DNA of 64,000 nucleotides from Synechococcus sp. MIT S9220 (GCF_014304815.1 NZ_CP047958.1:372001-436000), one strand, 5' to 3'; shown: positions 30,104-39,934, counted from the stretch's first letter. Notes: generated from the sequence alone by a model not told the origin. A program made the numbers and translations.

Positions 30104-31044
30104 ATCGGGCGCCCCTGGCTTTCGTGGTAGGTCCGGATCAGCAGTTCTCCCAATAATCCGAAACAGAACAGCTGAATCCCGGCCAGGCCGAGTACGACAG
30201 CCATCGTGAGCAGTGGCCTGTTGCCGATGTCTTCACCCGTCAGTTTGATCACCAGCAAATAGGCGCTTGCCACCAGGCTTGTTGCAATGGCGACGAGGCC
30301 TCCAAACCCAAAGACGTACATCGGCCGGGTGAGGAAGCGTTTCATGAACCAAACCGTGAGCAGGTCCATCAGGACTCGAAAGGTGCGATCAATTCCGTAT
30401 TTGCTGGTTCCGTACTGACGCGCACGGTGATTCACCTTCACTTCTGTGATGCGGGCTCCTTCGATGAAGGCCAGCGCCGGCAGAAAGCGATGCAGCTCGC
30501 CGTACAAGCGCATGTCGGACAGCACGTCGCGGTCATAGGCCTTGAGTGAGCAGCCATAGTCATGCAGGCGAACCCCAGTGACGCGCCCGATCAGACGATT
30601 GGCCAGCCTGGAGGGAAGTTTTCTCTGGAGCTCGGCATCCTGGCGATCAAAACGCCAACCGCTCACCAGGTCATAGCCCTCGCGCAGCTTGTTCAGGAGC
30701 AGGGGGATGTCGGCGGGATCGTTCTGTAGATCACCATCGAGGCTCACGATCACCTGCCCCTGAGCGACATCAAAACCTGCCGCCATGGCAGCTGTTTGAC
30801 CGTAGTTCTTGCGCAGCAGAACACCCACCAGCTCCGGCACTTGCTCACTGATGCTTTCCAGCACTGATGCGGTGTTGTCGGTTGAACCGTCATTGACCAG
30901 CACCAGTTCAAAGTGCTCTCCAATGGGTCGCAGCGCCTTCAGCAACTGGTCCACCAGCTCAGGCAGGCTTTCCTCTTCGTTGTAGAGCGGCACCACAACC
31001 GAAAGGTCCAGCCCAGCCGTCATCAGGATCCGATCGAGATCCAT
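30061..31044 (-). CDS. Family 2 glycosyltransferase, polyprenyl-phosphate type
   Basis: 327 residues. The N-terminal GT-A domain (residues about 10-235) has VVPLYNEEESLPELV, NDGSTDNT and SLDGDLQNDP, the nucleotide-sugar and metal-binding motifs. Two C-terminal membrane helices (about 245-270 and 280-305) and the end RTYHESQGRPIYRI match the ArnC/GtrB/DPM-like group, which moves a sugar onto undecaprenyl or dolichyl phosphate at the membrane. The sugar is not predictable from sequence. Confidence 0.85.
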   Translation of the reverse strand: MDLDRILMTAGLDLSVVVPLYNEEESLPELVDQLLKALRPIGEHFELVLVNDGSTDNTASVLESISEQVPELVGVLLRKNYGQTAAMAAGFDVAQGQVIVSLDGDLQNDPADIPLLLNKLREGYDLVSGWRFDRQDAELQRKLPSRLANRLIGRVTGVRLHDYGCSLKAYDRDVLSDMRLYGELHRFLPALAFIEGARITEVKVNHRARQYGTSKYGIDRTFRVLMDLLTVWFMKRFLTRPMYVFGFGGLVAIATSLVASAYLLVIKLTGEDIGNRPLLTMAVVLGLAGIQLFCFGLLGELLIRTYHESQGRPIYRIRATLRGGRAT

Positions 31045-31120
31045 GCAACCTAATCGGCGCCTGACGGACTAACTCTGAGCAGACAAGGCAAGCAGAGAGT
31101 CAGACCATCAACAGGAGCCG

Positions 31121-31861
31121 TTAGGGCAGGGTGCTGCCGTCATGGCAGCGCGTCACCCTGCCTGCACCCCGCAGTTCAGCCCTGTAGTGACTGGCCACGG
31201 GGTGTAGATCCTGGGGATTCAGGCTGTCGATGCCGATGCCATTGCGGCCATGTTCAATCCCCGAGCTGTGGATGTAGCGGCCGTTTTCGAGATGGATGCC
31301 GACGTGCGTGCAGCGCTCAGGTGTGCCGAAGAAGATCAGATCACCGGAGCGCAACGCGTTCACATCATTCGCTTGCACCGCCAGCGGCTTGCAGAACTGT
31401 TCCTGCTGATAAGCATCTCTGGGCAGCCAGATCCCAGTGCTAGCAAAGGCTGTCTGCACAAGGCCGGAGCAGTCCAGGTCAGGCCCGATGGTGCCTCCCC
31501 ACAGGTAGGTGTTGTTGAGCCCGGCAGCGGCTTGCAGCCACTTCAGAACCGTATTCAGACGGCTGGTGATCTCCGAGCTTGAGAGCAGGCATGGTTGCCA
31601 GGCCTCGCAGGCCACAGCCTGATCCGCCAGTTCATCCATGGATAGCCAGCAGGGGTAGCCGTCCTCGAGTAGCACAACCTGCAAACGCCCCTGATTTTCG
31701 TGGCGCAACGGTGCAGCGACCTTGAAGCATCGGCCTGCTGCGGCCTGGGTGGCCAGTCCGCTCTTTGTTGGGGAGGCGTAGCCGTTCTGGCCACGCAGCA
31801 GTTTCCAGCAGCTCCCTGGGCTGATCAGGTCCGGAGTGATCGGGGTGCCTAGGGTCGGCAT
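31121..31861 (-). CDS. NlpC/P60 family cell-wall peptidase
   Basis: 246 residues from ATG 31861 (MPTLGTPITPDL); the frame is open to 32230 but that part overlaps the opposite gene. An SH3-like region covers about residues 20-90, and the catalytic domain follows with Cys in DLDCSGLVQTAF and His in CTHVGIHL. Such enzymes cut D-gamma-Glu-diamino-acid or related bonds in peptidoglycan; cyanobacterial SH3-NlpC/P60 endopeptidases act on murein tripeptides. No clear signal peptide is visible. Only 17 bases separate it from the divergent beta-lactamase-like gene. Confidence 0.85.
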   Translation of the reverse strand: MPTLGTPITPDLISPGSCWKLLRGQNGYASPTKSGLATQAAAGRCFKVAAPLRHENQGRLQVVLLEDGYPCWLSMDELADQAVACEAWQPCLLSSSEITSRLNTVLKWLQAAAGLNNTYLWGGTIGPDLDCSGLVQTAFASTGIWLPRDAYQQEQFCKPLAVQANDVNALRSGDLIFFGTPERCTHVGIHLENGRYIHSSGIEHGRNGIGIDSLNPQDLHPVASHYRAELRGAGRVTRCHDGSTLP

Positions 31862-31878
31862 TGCCAGTAGCCAGTGCC

Positions 31879-32775
31879 ATGGCGTTCTACCGTCCCGAGC
31901 CGGCGATGCAGCAGCACCTCGTTGCTCTGATCGACAGGCTGGCGGCCGATGGCCGTCCCGGTCTGCACGATCAGATGGCAGTGTCCTGGGTGCGTTACGA
32001 CACCATGTTTCCGACCAATGGCAGCGGCACCGGTGCGGCTTGGGCTGACCAGAAGCTCCTCTATCCCGCGAGTGTGGTGAAGCTGTTGTACGCGGTGGCG
32101 GCCGAGCACTGGTTGCAGCGGGATCTGATTCCAGACAGCGATGAACTTCGTCGTGCGCTCCGCGACATGCTGGCTGACTCCAGCAATGACGCCACGGGGT
32201 TGATCGTGGATCTGCTGACCGGCACAACAAGTGGTCCGCCCTTGCGTTCCCCTGCTTGGGAGCAGTGGCAGCAGCAGCGCCGCCGAGTGAACGACTGGTT
32301 TCATGGTTTCGGCTGGCCTGAGTTGGAGCGCGTCAACTGTTGCCAGAAAACCTGGGGGGATGGTCCCTATGGACGCGAACGAGTGTTCTACGGGGAGAAC
32401 AACAACAATCGCAATGCCCTCTGCACAGCCGCTGTTGCCAGGATTCTCGAGGCTGTCATGACCGATGGCGTGCTCTCACCTCCGGCTTGTCAGCGACTTC
32501 GAGCCCGATTGGCGCGTTCACTCGGCAAGGCAGACCGGCTCGAAGATCCTGAGAATCAAGTGGATGGGTTCCTCGGCGAGGGTTTGCCGGAAGGCAGTCA
32601 GCTCTGGAGTAAAGCAGGCTGGATGAGTCAGGCTCGTCACGACGCAGCATGGTGGTGCATCGACGGGCAGGCACCTTGTCTGTTGGTGGTCTTCAGCGAA
32701 GGTCAGGAGCGCGCCGGCGACGACCAACTGCTGCCACTGATGGCAAGGGAACTCGCTGCCTATGGAGCCGATTGA
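31879..32775 (+). CDS. Class A beta-lactamase-like serine hydrolase
   Basis: 298 residues from ATG 31879; an in-frame TTG at 31861 is possible. The active-site Ser-x-x-Lys is Ser65-Val-Val-Lys68 (YPASVVKLL), and an SxN-like element follows at residues 101-103 (SSN). The third motif is KAG rather than KTG, near residue 250 (WSKAGWM). This pattern fits the beta-lactamase2/penicillin-binding superfamily. There is no visible signal peptide, so a murein- or peptide-recycling role is as likely as antibiotic hydrolysis. tRNA-Ser follows. Confidence 0.7.
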   Translation: MAFYRPEPAMQQHLVALIDRLAADGRPGLHDQMAVSWVRYDTMFPTNGSGTGAAWADQKLLYPASVVKLLYAVAAEHWLQRDLIPDSDELRRALRDMLADSSNDATGLIVDLLTGTTSGPPLRSPAWEQWQQQRRRVNDWFHGFGWPELERVNCCQKTWGDGPYGRERVFYGENNNNRNALCTAAVARILEAVMTDGVLSPPACQRLRARLARSLGKADRLEDPENQVDGFLGEGLPEGSQLWSKAGWMSQARHDAAWWCIDGQAPCLLVVFSEGQERAGDDQLLPLMARELAAYGAD

Positions 32776-32795
32776 CGACTCACTGTTCAATTCAA

Positions 32796-32884
32796 CGGAG
32801 AGGGAGGGATTCGAACCCTCGACAGAAGTTGCCTCCTGTAACTCCTTAGCAGGGAGCCGCTTTCAACCACTCAGCCACCTCTCC
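32796..32884 (-). tRNA. tRNA-Ser (anticodon GCT)
   Basis: 89 bases with a long variable arm, as expected of tRNA-Ser. The acceptor stem GGAGAGG pairs with CCTCTCC, and the discriminator is G. The anticodon stem GCTCC/GGAGT carries loop CTGCTAA, so the anticodon is GCT (reads AGC/AGU). The T-loop is TTCGAAT. The 3' CCA is not encoded. Confidence 0.95.
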
Positions 32885-32918
32885 AGCGGCCCGCCCACCA
32901 TATCAAGAGGGTGCCCGT

Positions 32919-34100
32919 TCAGACCACCAGTCGCGGTAGGCGGTGCTTGAAGCCGCACAACACCTCCCAGGGGATGGAACCCGACAGTTCTGCCCAGTCC
33001 TGAGGGCGGATCACCTGCTGATCATCCTCTCCCAGCAGCGTGACCACATCACCGCTCTCAAGATCAGGATGGTCGGTGACATCCAGCATCAGTTGATCCA
33101 TGGTGATCGCACCAACCTGAGGAAGGGGCTGGCCACGATGCAGGGCGTGGATTTGCCCTGACAGGCAGCGGCTCACGCCATCGGCGTAGCCGATGCCGAT
33201 GACGGCCAGCCGACTGGGCCGACTGGTGACGAAGCGGTGCCCGTAGCTCACCCCCACACCTGCTGCGACCTCACGGATCAGACTGACTCGAGCTTTGACG
33301 GTCATCGCCGGTTGAAGATCCAGGCTCTGCTCCAGATGGGCACTGGGGGCATGGCCATAGAGAGCCAATCCCACGCGCACCTGATCGTGATGCAGTGATC
33401 GATCCCGCAGGGTGCCTGCTGAATTGGCCAGATGTCGCTGTAAACCCTGCTGTCGGTGTTTGCGTGTTACGGCTTCGAAACGCTCTTGTTGCAGGCGCGT
33501 AATCCGATCGGCATGCCCTTCAAGTTCGCCATCGGCCAGGGCGAGATGGCTGTAGACCCCACCCAGATTCAATTGATCGAGCTGGAGGATCGCTTCCGTC
33601 AGGCGCTCCCCGTCCTCCCAGTGGCAGCCAAGCCGAGTCATGCCGGTGTCGAGCTTGAGCTGCACCGTGAACTCTCGGCCGCTGCCACTGGCGAGGTTTT
33701 GGCAGAGCAGTGCCTCGCGCATGCTGCTCAGCGTGGGCATCAGCTGCCAGTGCAGACAGGCGCGCAGCTCTTCGGGTTGGGTGAGGTTGCCCAGCACGAG
33801 GACCGGTAACTCCAGCCCGGCCCGTCGCAATTCAATTCCCTCTTGCAGGGTGGCGACTCCCAGGCTGGTCGCCCCCCCGCAGATGGCGGCCCTGGCAACT
33901 GTTTCGGCGCCATGTCCGTAGCCGTCAGCCTTGACGACCGCCATCAGGGAGCAGTCGGATGCCAGCAACTGCTTCAACGCTCTGGCGTTGTGTTCAACGG
34001 CTGAAGCCGACACCTCCATCCAGGCTCGCTGTCGCGGGTCAGCGCCAGCAGCCGTTTCAGGGCCGGTAGGGCTGGGGCGATCGGCGGACAGGTCAGGCAT
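32919..34100 (-). CDS. alr: Alanine racemase
   Basis: 393 residues from ATG 34100; the frame is open to 34151. A PLP enzyme making D-alanine for peptidoglycan. The PLP lysine is Lys57 in AVVKADGYGHG, and the catalytic tyrosine lies in GVSYGHRF. The final part carries GAITMDQLMLDV and a WEVLCGFKHRLPR end, as in the family. With the nearby NlpC/P60 and beta-lactamase-like genes it makes a small cell-wall group. The divergent HNH nuclease gene starts about 70 bases away. Confidence 0.95.
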   Translation of the reverse strand: MPDLSADRPSPTGPETAAGADPRQRAWMEVSASAVEHNARALKQLLASDCSLMAVVKADGYGHGAETVARAAICGGATSLGVATLQEGIELRRAGLELPVLVLGNLTQPEELRACLHWQLMPTLSSMREALLCQNLASGSGREFTVQLKLDTGMTRLGCHWEDGERLTEAILQLDQLNLGGVYSHLALADGELEGHADRITRLQQERFEAVTRKHRQQGLQRHLANSAGTLRDRSLHHDQVRVGLALYGHAPSAHLEQSLDLQPAMTVKARVSLIREVAAGVGVSYGHRFVTSRPSRLAVIGIGYADGVSRCLSGQIHALHRGQPLPQVGAITMDQLMLDVTDHPDLESGDVVTLLGEDDQQVIRPQDWAELSGSIPWEVLCGFKHRLPRLVV

Positions 34101-34173
34101 CGGGACTGGGTAGTGAAGGTCACAAAGCTGCCCTTGTGACCCCGATAGCATGGCGTGTAATCAGGGAGCTGGC

Positions 34174-34671
34174 ATGGGCCAGGTTCTCGTTCTCAATGCG
34201 TCCTACGAGCCGTTGAACATCACCACCTGGCGTCGAGCCGTCGTGATGATGATCAAGGGCAAAGCCGAGGGTCTGGAACACGATTCCAAACACCTTGTTC
34301 GCAGTGATATGCATCTGCCAACGGTGATCCGTCTGCGTCAGTTTGTGCGAGTGCCCTTCCGCCAGGTGCCACTGACACGCCGCAATCTGTTTCAGCGTGA
34401 CAATCACACCTGTCAGTACTGCGGCAGCCACGAACTCCTGTCCATCGACCATGTAATCCCTCGCAGCCGAGGTGGAACCGATGCCTGGGACAACGTGACC
34501 ACGGCTTGCACCAGTTGCAATGTGCGCAAAGCCAGTCGTACTCCCTCTGAAGCCGGCATGCCTCTTAAACGGGTTCCGCGGCGTCCCCTCAGCAGTTTGA
34601 GTTTCGAGGCTGTTCGCCAGATTGATTCAGGTCGCCACAGTGAATGGGCCAAATATGTGATCGGCGCCTGA
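34174..34671 (+). CDS. HNH endonuclease
   Basis: 165 residues from ATG 34174 (MGQVLVLNASYEPLN), the conserved start of this cyanobacterial family; an ATG at 34150 would add eight residues. The HNH domain lies at about 75-125: a zinc pair CQYCG, then LLSIDHVIPRSRGGTDAWDN and CTSCNVRK. These single-domain HNH proteins are widespread and chromosomal in cyanobacteria; their target is unknown, and no methylase or mobile element is next to this one. It is convergent with prfA. Confidence 0.85.
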   Translation: MGQVLVLNASYEPLNITTWRRAVVMMIKGKAEGLEHDSKHLVRSDMHLPTVIRLRQFVRVPFRQVPLTRRNLFQRDNHTCQYCGSHELLSIDHVIPRSRGGTDAWDNVTTACTSCNVRKASRTPSEAGMPLKRVPRRPLSSLSFEAVRQIDSGRHSEWAKYVIGA

Positions 34672-34681
34672 ACCGTTCTGG

Positions 34682-35779
34682 TTAATCGTCGCTCTGTTGG
34701 CTGAGTTGCTCCAGTTTGCTGCGCTGTTCCTCGGCGACACAGGCACCGATGACATCTTCCATTTGTCCTTGAAGAACGGACTCAAGGCTGAAATTTCTGC
34801 CGAGTCGATGGTCGGTGACCCTGTTGTCTTTGGCGTTGTAGGTGCGGATCTTTTCGCTGCGGTCTCCCGTACCCACCTGGGAGCGTCGGGCTGAACTCTC
34901 CCGTTCATTGGCTTCGGCGAGCTGTCGCTCATAGAGCTTGGCTCGCAGAATCTCCATGGCCCGTTCGCGGTTCTGGAGCTGGGAGCGTTGCTGCGTGCAG
35001 AACACACGGATGCCGCTCGGTTTGTGCAGCAGGTCGACGGCTGTCTCGACTTTGTTCACGTTCTGTCCGCCGGCTCCTCCTGATCGAGCCGTGCTGATCT
35101 CTAGGTCACCGGGTTCGATCTGAACCTCCACGGGATCGGCCTCAGGCATCACAGCCACCGTCGCCGTGGATGTGTGCACACGGCCCTGGGATTCGGTGGC
35201 AGGGACACGCTGTACACGATGCACACCGGCTTCAAATTTCAATTCGCTGAAGACGGCATCGCCTTTCACGGAAAGAATCAGTTCCTTGTAACCGCCAAGG
35301 TCGGCTTCGCTAGCGCTCACGGGCTGGACCGTCCAACCACGACGGCTGCTGAATCGCTCATACATGCGGGCAAGATCTCCGGCCCAGAGCGAGGCTTCAT
35401 CGCCGCCGGCACCGGCTCTGATTTCCAGCATCACACTGCGTTGATCGCGCGGATCCTGGGGCAGTAATGCAAGCGTCAGCCGCTGGATCAGTTCGTCATG
35501 GCGTTGCTCCAGAGACTGCAGTTCGAGCTGAGCGAGTTCTTCCATCTCGGCATCGCCGCGGCTTTCACGCAGCAGCGTCCGCGCCTGTTCCCTTTCCTGG
35601 AGAACGTTCTGCAGGCTGGTGTAGTCGATGACCAGCGGTTCAAGGCGTGAACGCTCTTTGGCCACCGACTGCAGACGATCCGGGTCTGAAGCCACATCGG
35701 GGTCAGCGAGCTGGCGTTCCAGATTGTGGAAACTGCTGGTCGCGGCCTCAAGACGGCTGATCAGAGTTGAGGAGTCCAT
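34682..35779 (-). CDS. prfA: Peptide chain release factor 1
   Basis: 365 residues. RF1 reads UAA and UAG and triggers peptide release. The GGQ motif ([15 protein letters not shown]) is near residue 240, and the codon-reading PxT motif is PAT in [14 protein letters not shown], which marks RF1 rather than RF2. Length is normal. It follows rpmE, but a strong terminator lies between them, so it probably has its own promoter in the 135-base gap or depends on read-through. Confidence 0.97.
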   Translation of the reverse strand: MDSSTLISRLEAATSSFHNLERQLADPDVASDPDRLQSVAKERSRLEPLVIDYTSLQNVLQEREQARTLLRESRGDAEMEELAQLELQSLEQRHDELIQRLTLALLPQDPRDQRSVMLEIRAGAGGDEASLWAGDLARMYERFSSRRGWTVQPVSASEADLGGYKELILSVKGDAVFSELKFEAGVHRVQRVPATESQGRVHTSTATVAVMPEADPVEVQIEPGDLEISTARSGGAGGQNVNKVETAVDLLHKPSGIRVFCTQQRSQLQNRERAMEILRAKLYERQLAEANERESSARRSQVGTGDRSEKIRTYNAKDNRVTDHRLGRNFSLESVLQGQMEDVIGACVAEEQRSKLEQLSQQSDD

Positions 35780-35828
35780 GGCCTCAGAAGCATGGTCGGC
35801 AAAGGACCTGATGGTGATGTCCTTTCAG

Positions 35829-35869
35829 AAAAAAGCCCCGAAAGCAGAGCTTGGTCTGCATTCGGGGGC
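35829..35869 (-). terminator. Intrinsic terminator after rpmE
   Basis: On the minus strand a long stem GCCCCGAA-GCAGA paired with TCTGC-TTCGGGGC (one mismatch) and a short loop is followed by six Ts. This is a classic intrinsic terminator closing the ribosomal-protein superoperon before prfA. Confidence 0.88.
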
Positions 35870-35914
35870 AAAAATCCTGGCGATCGATCGCTTCTGCGTC
35901 GATTGCAGAGCGCA

Positions 35915-36184
35915 TCAGGCTTCCTTCTTCGCCTCGTCCTTGGCGGGAGCTGTTTTCTCCTCGTTGACACTGGCGGTGCTGCCCATGCCGTACTTGCGCA
36001 TGAAGCGATCCACGCGGCCCTCGGTGTCGAGGATTTTCTGGGTGCCTGTGAAGAACGGATGGTTTCCGCTCCAGACGTCCACATGGATTTCGGGCTGTGT
36101 GGAGCCAGTGGTCATGACCACTTCTCCATTGCAGATCACCTTGGCGTCGGGATACCAGGTGGGATGAATGTCGGGCTTGGGCAT
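35915..36184 (-). CDS. rpmE: 50S ribosomal protein L31 (lacking zinc-ribbon cysteines)
   Basis: 89 residues. L31 bridges the two ribosomal subunits. The conserved HPFFTGTQKILDTEGRVDRF is present. The zinc-binding form has four cysteines; here only Cys18 remains, and the later pair reads VWSGNH instead of CSKCH, so this is a zinc-independent form. The C-terminus carries an acidic/lysine-rich extension (EEKTAPAKDEAKKEA) of about 15 residues. It is the last gene before the terminator, 8 bases after rpsI. Confidence 0.93.
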   Translation of the reverse strand: MPKPDIHPTWYPDAKVICNGEVVMTTGSTQPEIHVDVWSGNHPFFTGTQKILDTEGRVDRFMRKYGMGSTASVNEEKTAPAKDEAKKEA

Positions 36185-36192
36185 GACAGGGA

Positions 36193-36597
36193 TCAGCGCT
36201 TGGAGAACTGGGGAGCTTTGCGGGCTTTCTTGAGGCCGTACTTGCGACGTTCCTTAGCCCTAGGGTCACGGCTGAGGTGACCTTCCGTTTTCAGAGGCTT
36301 GCGGTTGTCGGAGGAGAGCTCGCACAGAGCCCTGGCAGCTCCCTGCTTGATGGCATCAGCCTGTCCGGTGAGACCACCACCTCTGACGTTGACGAGCACG
36401 TCGTATTCAGTGGTTAGACCCAGCGTCTGCAACGGAGCCTTGACGGCAGCGATGTAGGCGGGGTTGTAGTTGAGATAGTTATCTCCAGGCCGGCCATTGA
36501 TGGTGATCGTGCCGTTGCCGGGGATCAGGCGAACGCGTGCAACTGAGGTCTTACGGCGACCTGTGCCCCAGTAAACGACGGAATTAGACGTGCTCAT
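36193..36597 (-). CDS. rpsI: 30S ribosomal protein S9
   Basis: 134 residues. The S9 tail ([12 protein letters not shown]) reaches the P-site tRNA. The core has [17 protein letters not shown] and the [20 protein letters not shown] region. The start ATG overlaps the rplM stop by 4 bases (ATGA), a sign of translational coupling in the rplM-rpsI pair. Confidence 0.98.
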   Translation of the reverse strand: MSTSNSVVYWGTGRRKTSVARVRLIPGNGTITINGRPGDNYLNYNPAYIAAVKAPLQTLGLTTEYDVLVNVRGGGLTGQADAIKQGAARALCELSSDNRKPLKTEGHLSRDPRAKERRKYGLKKARKAPQFSKR

Positions 36598-37046
36598 TTG
36601 GCGGAAGCGGCGGGATCAAGCTGCAGGGGCTGAGGCTGCTGGGCGGAATGCGGATGATCGGCACCCTTGTACACCTTCAGTTTGCGGAACATCTGGCGAC
36701 CCAAAGCGTTGTGGGGAAGCATGCCCTTGATGGCTTTTTCCACGATTCGCTCAGGAAGACGCTCCTGCAGATGAGCGAAGGTCTCCACCTTCATCCCACC
36801 GGGGCGTCCGGAATGCCTGCGGTACAGCTTCTGTTGCGGCTTGCTGCCACTCACCTTCACCTTGTCGGCGTTGACGACAACGACAAAATCGCCGGTGTCG
36901 AGATGTGGGGTGTAGCTGGCTTTGTTCTTGCCGCGGAGCACGGAAGCAACTTCGGTCGCTAAGCGGCCGAGCGTTTGATTCTCAGCGTCCACCAGATACC
37001 ACTGGCGGTCGATTGAATCGATGGAGGGGACGGAGGTCTTGTTCAT
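36594..37046 (-). CDS. rplM: 50S ribosomal protein L13
   Basis: 150 residues. An early-assembling 23S rRNA binder, recognised by [20 protein letters not shown], then [16 protein letters not shown] and [19 protein letters not shown]. It pairs with rpsI (4-base overlap) and lies 156 bases downstream of truA; I see no terminator in that gap. Confidence 0.98.
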   Translation of the reverse strand: MNKTSVPSIDSIDRQWYLVDAENQTLGRLATEVASVLRGKNKASYTPHLDTGDFVVVVNADKVKVSGSKPQQKLYRRHSGRPGGMKVETFAHLQERLPERIVEKAIKGMLPHNALGRQMFRKLKVYKGADHPHSAQQPQPLQLDPAASAK

Positions 37047-37202
37047 CGCGCCGGCATGCCGGTTCGGTTATGCCCCGTCGCGAGCGACGAAGCTGGGCAG
37101 GGAGCTTCAGTCACGCCGTGGCGTGCTGGACGGAGCTCAAAGAACGACTTTACCTGTCGGTGGTTCCCCCACTGATCGAGTCAGTTGAGTGGAATCGACC
37201 GC

Positions 37203-38081
37203 TTAGGTACTGATTGGCCATGGGGGAGGATCCTGGGGTGGGTCCTCTGAGGCCAGAAAAAACGTCGGTTGACAATCGTACCAGCCGCCCTTGCTGAAGA
37301 TGGTGTCCGGATAGCCAGCGCGCAGCAGGCAGAGTCCCTGCGCTGGTGCTCCATCTTTTACTTCACTGCGGCGACGTTCTCTCCAACGGCGTTCAAAGTG
37401 CTCCGGGGTCAGTCGGTGCTCTCCCACAGCCACGAGCTGGCCCGTCAGCAGACGCACCATTCCATAGAGAAAACCGCTGGCCTGGATCTCAAAGTGAATC
37501 AGGTCTCCTTGACGCTGAATGGACACGTCCTGGATCGTTGTGCGTGAGTGGGATCGTCGGCTTCCTGTGCGTTGGAACGCTGCGAAGTCGTGAAGTCCCA
37601 GCAGGCCACGAAGCGCCTGTTCCATCGCCTTTTCATCGAGCCGTGTCTGATAGCGATGCCAGCTCCAGGGCGCCAGAAACAGGTTCGGCCTTCGACCGTT
37701 GTAAAGGGTGTAGCGATAACGCCGGTAGCTGGCGGAGTAGCAGGCGTGCCATCCAAGAGGGCGTTCCACCGCTTCTCGCACCCGGATCGAGGACGGCAAA
37801 CGGCCATTGAGAGCTGGGGCCCAGCGCCTGGCTGGAATCGGTCCGCAGCTGTCGAAATGCACCACCTGGCCGGATGCATGCACGCCAGCATCCGTTCGCC
37901 CCGCTGCCACGGTCTGAATCGGCCGATGGGGGTCGAGCGCTGAGATGGCCTCGTCGAGCACCGATTGCACACTGGTGCCGTTGGGTTGACGTTGCCATCC
38001 ACAAAATGAAGACCCCTCGTACTGGAGACTGAGAGCAATCCTTTTGAGGCGGATGCCGACAGAATCAGCCGAGGGTTTCAG
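37203..38081 (-). CDS. truA: tRNA pseudouridine synthase A (non-canonical start)
   Basis: Makes pseudouridine at tRNA positions 38-40. The catalytic Asp is in [11 protein letters not shown], with [15 protein letters not shown] further on. Family homology begins upstream of the first ATG/GTG-type codon: the frame before the GTG at 37970 encodes [19 protein letters not shown], the conserved first strand. From that point up into rplQ there is no in-frame ATG, GTG or TTG. The best start is CTG at 38081 (292 residues), with ATT at 38039 as an alternative. A start at 37970 would delete a conserved strand. Confidence 0.85.
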   Translation of the reverse strand: MKPSADSVGIRLKRIALSLQYEGSSFCGWQRQPNGTSVQSVLDEAISALDPHRPIQTVAAGRTDAGVHASGQVVHFDSCGPIPARRWAPALNGRLPSSIRVREAVERPLGWHACYSASYRRYRYTLYNGRRPNLFLAPWSWHRYQTRLDEKAMEQALRGLLGLHDFAAFQRTGSRRSHSRTTIQDVSIQRQGDLIHFEIQASGFLYGMVRLLTGQLVAVGEHRLTPEHFERRWRERRRSEVKDGAPAQGLCLLRAGYPDTIFSKGGWYDCQPTFFLASEDPPQDPPPWPIST

Positions 38082-38113
38082 GATGGTGATTTCCGTGATG
38101 CTGGAGCCGGACT

Positions 38114-38464
38114 TCAGACCAGTTCGATGATGGCCATCTCGGCATTGTCCCCACGACGACGCACGGTGCGGGTGATGCGGGTATATCCACCTTTGCGATC
38201 GCTGTAGCGATCAGGAGCTTTCTCGAACAAAGCATGCACCAGCTGCTTGTCGTAGACGTATCCCAGAACCCTGCGCCGGGAGGCAAGACTGCCCTCCTTG
38301 GCCAGTGTGATCATCCGTTCAGCTTCGTCACGCAGTGCTTTGGCACGAGCTTTGGTGGTGGTGACGCGACCTTCGCGGATCAGCTGAGTTGTGAGGCCGC
38401 GAAGCATGGCTTTGCGTTGGTCAGCGGGGCGTCCCAGCTTTGGGACTCGGCATTGGTGACGCAT
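38114..38464 (-). CDS. rplQ: 50S ribosomal protein L17
   Basis: 116 residues, the bacterial core length. L17 lies near the peptide exit tunnel. Motifs: [37 protein letters not shown] and the end ARIIEL-like MAIIELV. It follows rpoA by 36 bases, and truA's frame opens just after its stop. Confidence 0.98.
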   Translation of the reverse strand: MRHQCRVPKLGRPADQRKAMLRGLTTQLIREGRVTTTKARAKALRDEAERMITLAKEGSLASRRRVLGYVYDKQLVHALFEKAPDRYSDRKGGYTRITRTVRRRGDNAEMAIIELV

Positions 38465-38500
38465 GGTTCTGAAGGGGCTGCAGTAAAGGGCGGGTAAGAG

Positions 38501-39439
38501 TCAGACGCTGGTGCGGCTTTGGGGGATCTGGATGCCGATCCTTTCAAGCGCTTCAATCACCTCATCAGCCGACTTGGAACCGAAGTTCTTGATCTCCAGT
38601 AGGTCCTCGTAGCTGAAGCCCATCAGATCGGAGACGGAATTGACCTGAGCGCGCTTCAGACAGTTGTAGGCACGCACAGAAAGATTCAATTCCTCGAGAG
38701 GAATCTGAGCTTCAGCTGTGGGCTCAGGCTCTACCGGAACTTCTTCCACCATGGTGACGGTGGCGAGCGGTTGGAAGAGCTCGATCAGCTGGTTTGCGGA
38801 CTGAGCAATGGCATCGTCAGGTGTGATCGAACCATCGGTCACCACTTCCATGCGCAGGCGCTCTCGAGCGGAACCACCCTCAGCTACTGCCGTTTCATCA
38901 ATGGTGAAGTTCACCCGGTGCACGGGCATGAACACGGAGTCGATCTGCAGAAGATCGATGGCACTGGTGTCTTCGTTATGACGATCCACTGGGCGATAGC
39001 CCACGCCGCGTTCCACATGAACCTCGAGCTCGAGGCTGTAGCCATCGCTCACCGTGGCGATCACGCGTTCACCATCCACCACCTGGACCTGGGAGGAGAA
39101 CTGCAGATCGCGGGCTTTGACCGTTGCAGGGCCAGCAACCACCAGCCGGCCGATCTCCAGATCGTTGGTGCGGCTGTTGACGGTGATCTGCTTGCAGTTC
39201 AGCAGAATGTCGAGCACGTCCTCCCGAACTCCCGGGATGGTCGCGTACTCGTGATTGACGCCGGCAATGCGGACTGCTGTAACCGCTGTGCCTTCAAGGT
39301 TGCCCATCAGCACACGCCGCAGGGAATTACCCAGGGTTGTGGCCTGGCCCCGCTCAAGGGGGCCGATGAGAAACACACCGGTTTGGGAGCGATCGTCAGC
39401 GATCTGATGCTCGATACGGTCGATCTGGTATTGCAACAC
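38501..39439 (-). CDS. rpoA: RNA polymerase alpha subunit
   Basis: 312 residues. The N-terminal assembly domain (about 1-235) has the dimer region [20 protein letters not shown] Pro/Glu linker follows, then the C-terminal DNA- and activator-binding domain (about 245-312), with [16 protein letters not shown] and [19 protein letters not shown]. It sits between rpsK and rplQ in the alpha operon. Confidence 0.99.
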   Translation of the reverse strand: MLQYQIDRIEHQIADDRSQTGVFLIGPLERGQATTLGNSLRRVLMGNLEGTAVTAVRIAGVNHEYATIPGVREDVLDILLNCKQITVNSRTNDLEIGRLVVAGPATVKARDLQFSSQVQVVDGERVIATVSDGYSLELEVHVERGVGYRPVDRHNEDTSAIDLLQIDSVFMPVHRVNFTIDETAVAEGGSARERLRMEVVTDGSITPDDAIAQSANQLIELFQPLATVTMVEEVPVEPEPTAEAQIPLEELNLSVRAYNCLKRAQVNSVSDLMGFSYEDLLEIKNFGSKSADEVIEALERIGIQIPQSRTSV

Positions 39440-39484
39440 GGTCTGAGTCGGGGGAGAGAGGGACCTGAACGGGGACGCGTTGGC

Positions 39485-39877
39485 TCAGACGCGCCGACGC
39501 TTGGCACGGCGGCAGCCGTTGTGAGGCAGTGGAGTGACGTCACGGATCAGCGTGATTTCCAGACCTGCAACCTGTAAAGCACGGATCGCGGTTTCACGAC
39601 CTGATCCGGGGCCACGCACAAGCACTTCGATCTGGCGCATGCCCTGCTCGAGAGCTCTGCGGGCGGCTGCTTCAGCTGCAGTCTGAGCAGCAAATGGTGT
39701 GCCTTTGCGTGCACCCTTGAAACCGCTCGCACCTGCCGAAGACCAGGAGATGACTTCTCCAGTGGTATCGGTGATCGAAACAATCGTGTTGTTGAAGGTG
39801 CTTTGGATGTGGGCAACGCCGTTGGGAACGTTGCGCTTGGCCTTCTTGGGGCCTGATTTTTTAACTGTTTTGGCCAT
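39485..39877 (-). CDS. rpsK: 30S ribosomal protein S11
   Basis: 130 residues. S11 forms the 30S platform with S6 and S18. It has [35 protein letters not shown] and the end [13 protein letters not shown]. It lies 57 bases after rpsM and 45 before rpoA. Confidence 0.98.
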   Translation of the reverse strand: MAKTVKKSGPKKAKRNVPNGVAHIQSTFNNTIVSITDTTGEVISWSSAGASGFKGARKGTPFAAQTAAEAAARRALEQGMRQIEVLVRGPGSGRETAIRALQVAGLEITLIRDVTPLPHNGCRRAKRRRV

Positions 39878-39934
39878 GGGCCTGGAGATGGAGGGGGCTT
39901 AAGGAACTGAAGGGTCCGAATGGGCCGAAGCGGC

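Noticed and set aside
38065-38286. 73-codon ORF across the rplQ-truA junction
   Set aside because: Lies in the third frame and overlaps rplQ; it is not the missing truA N-terminus.
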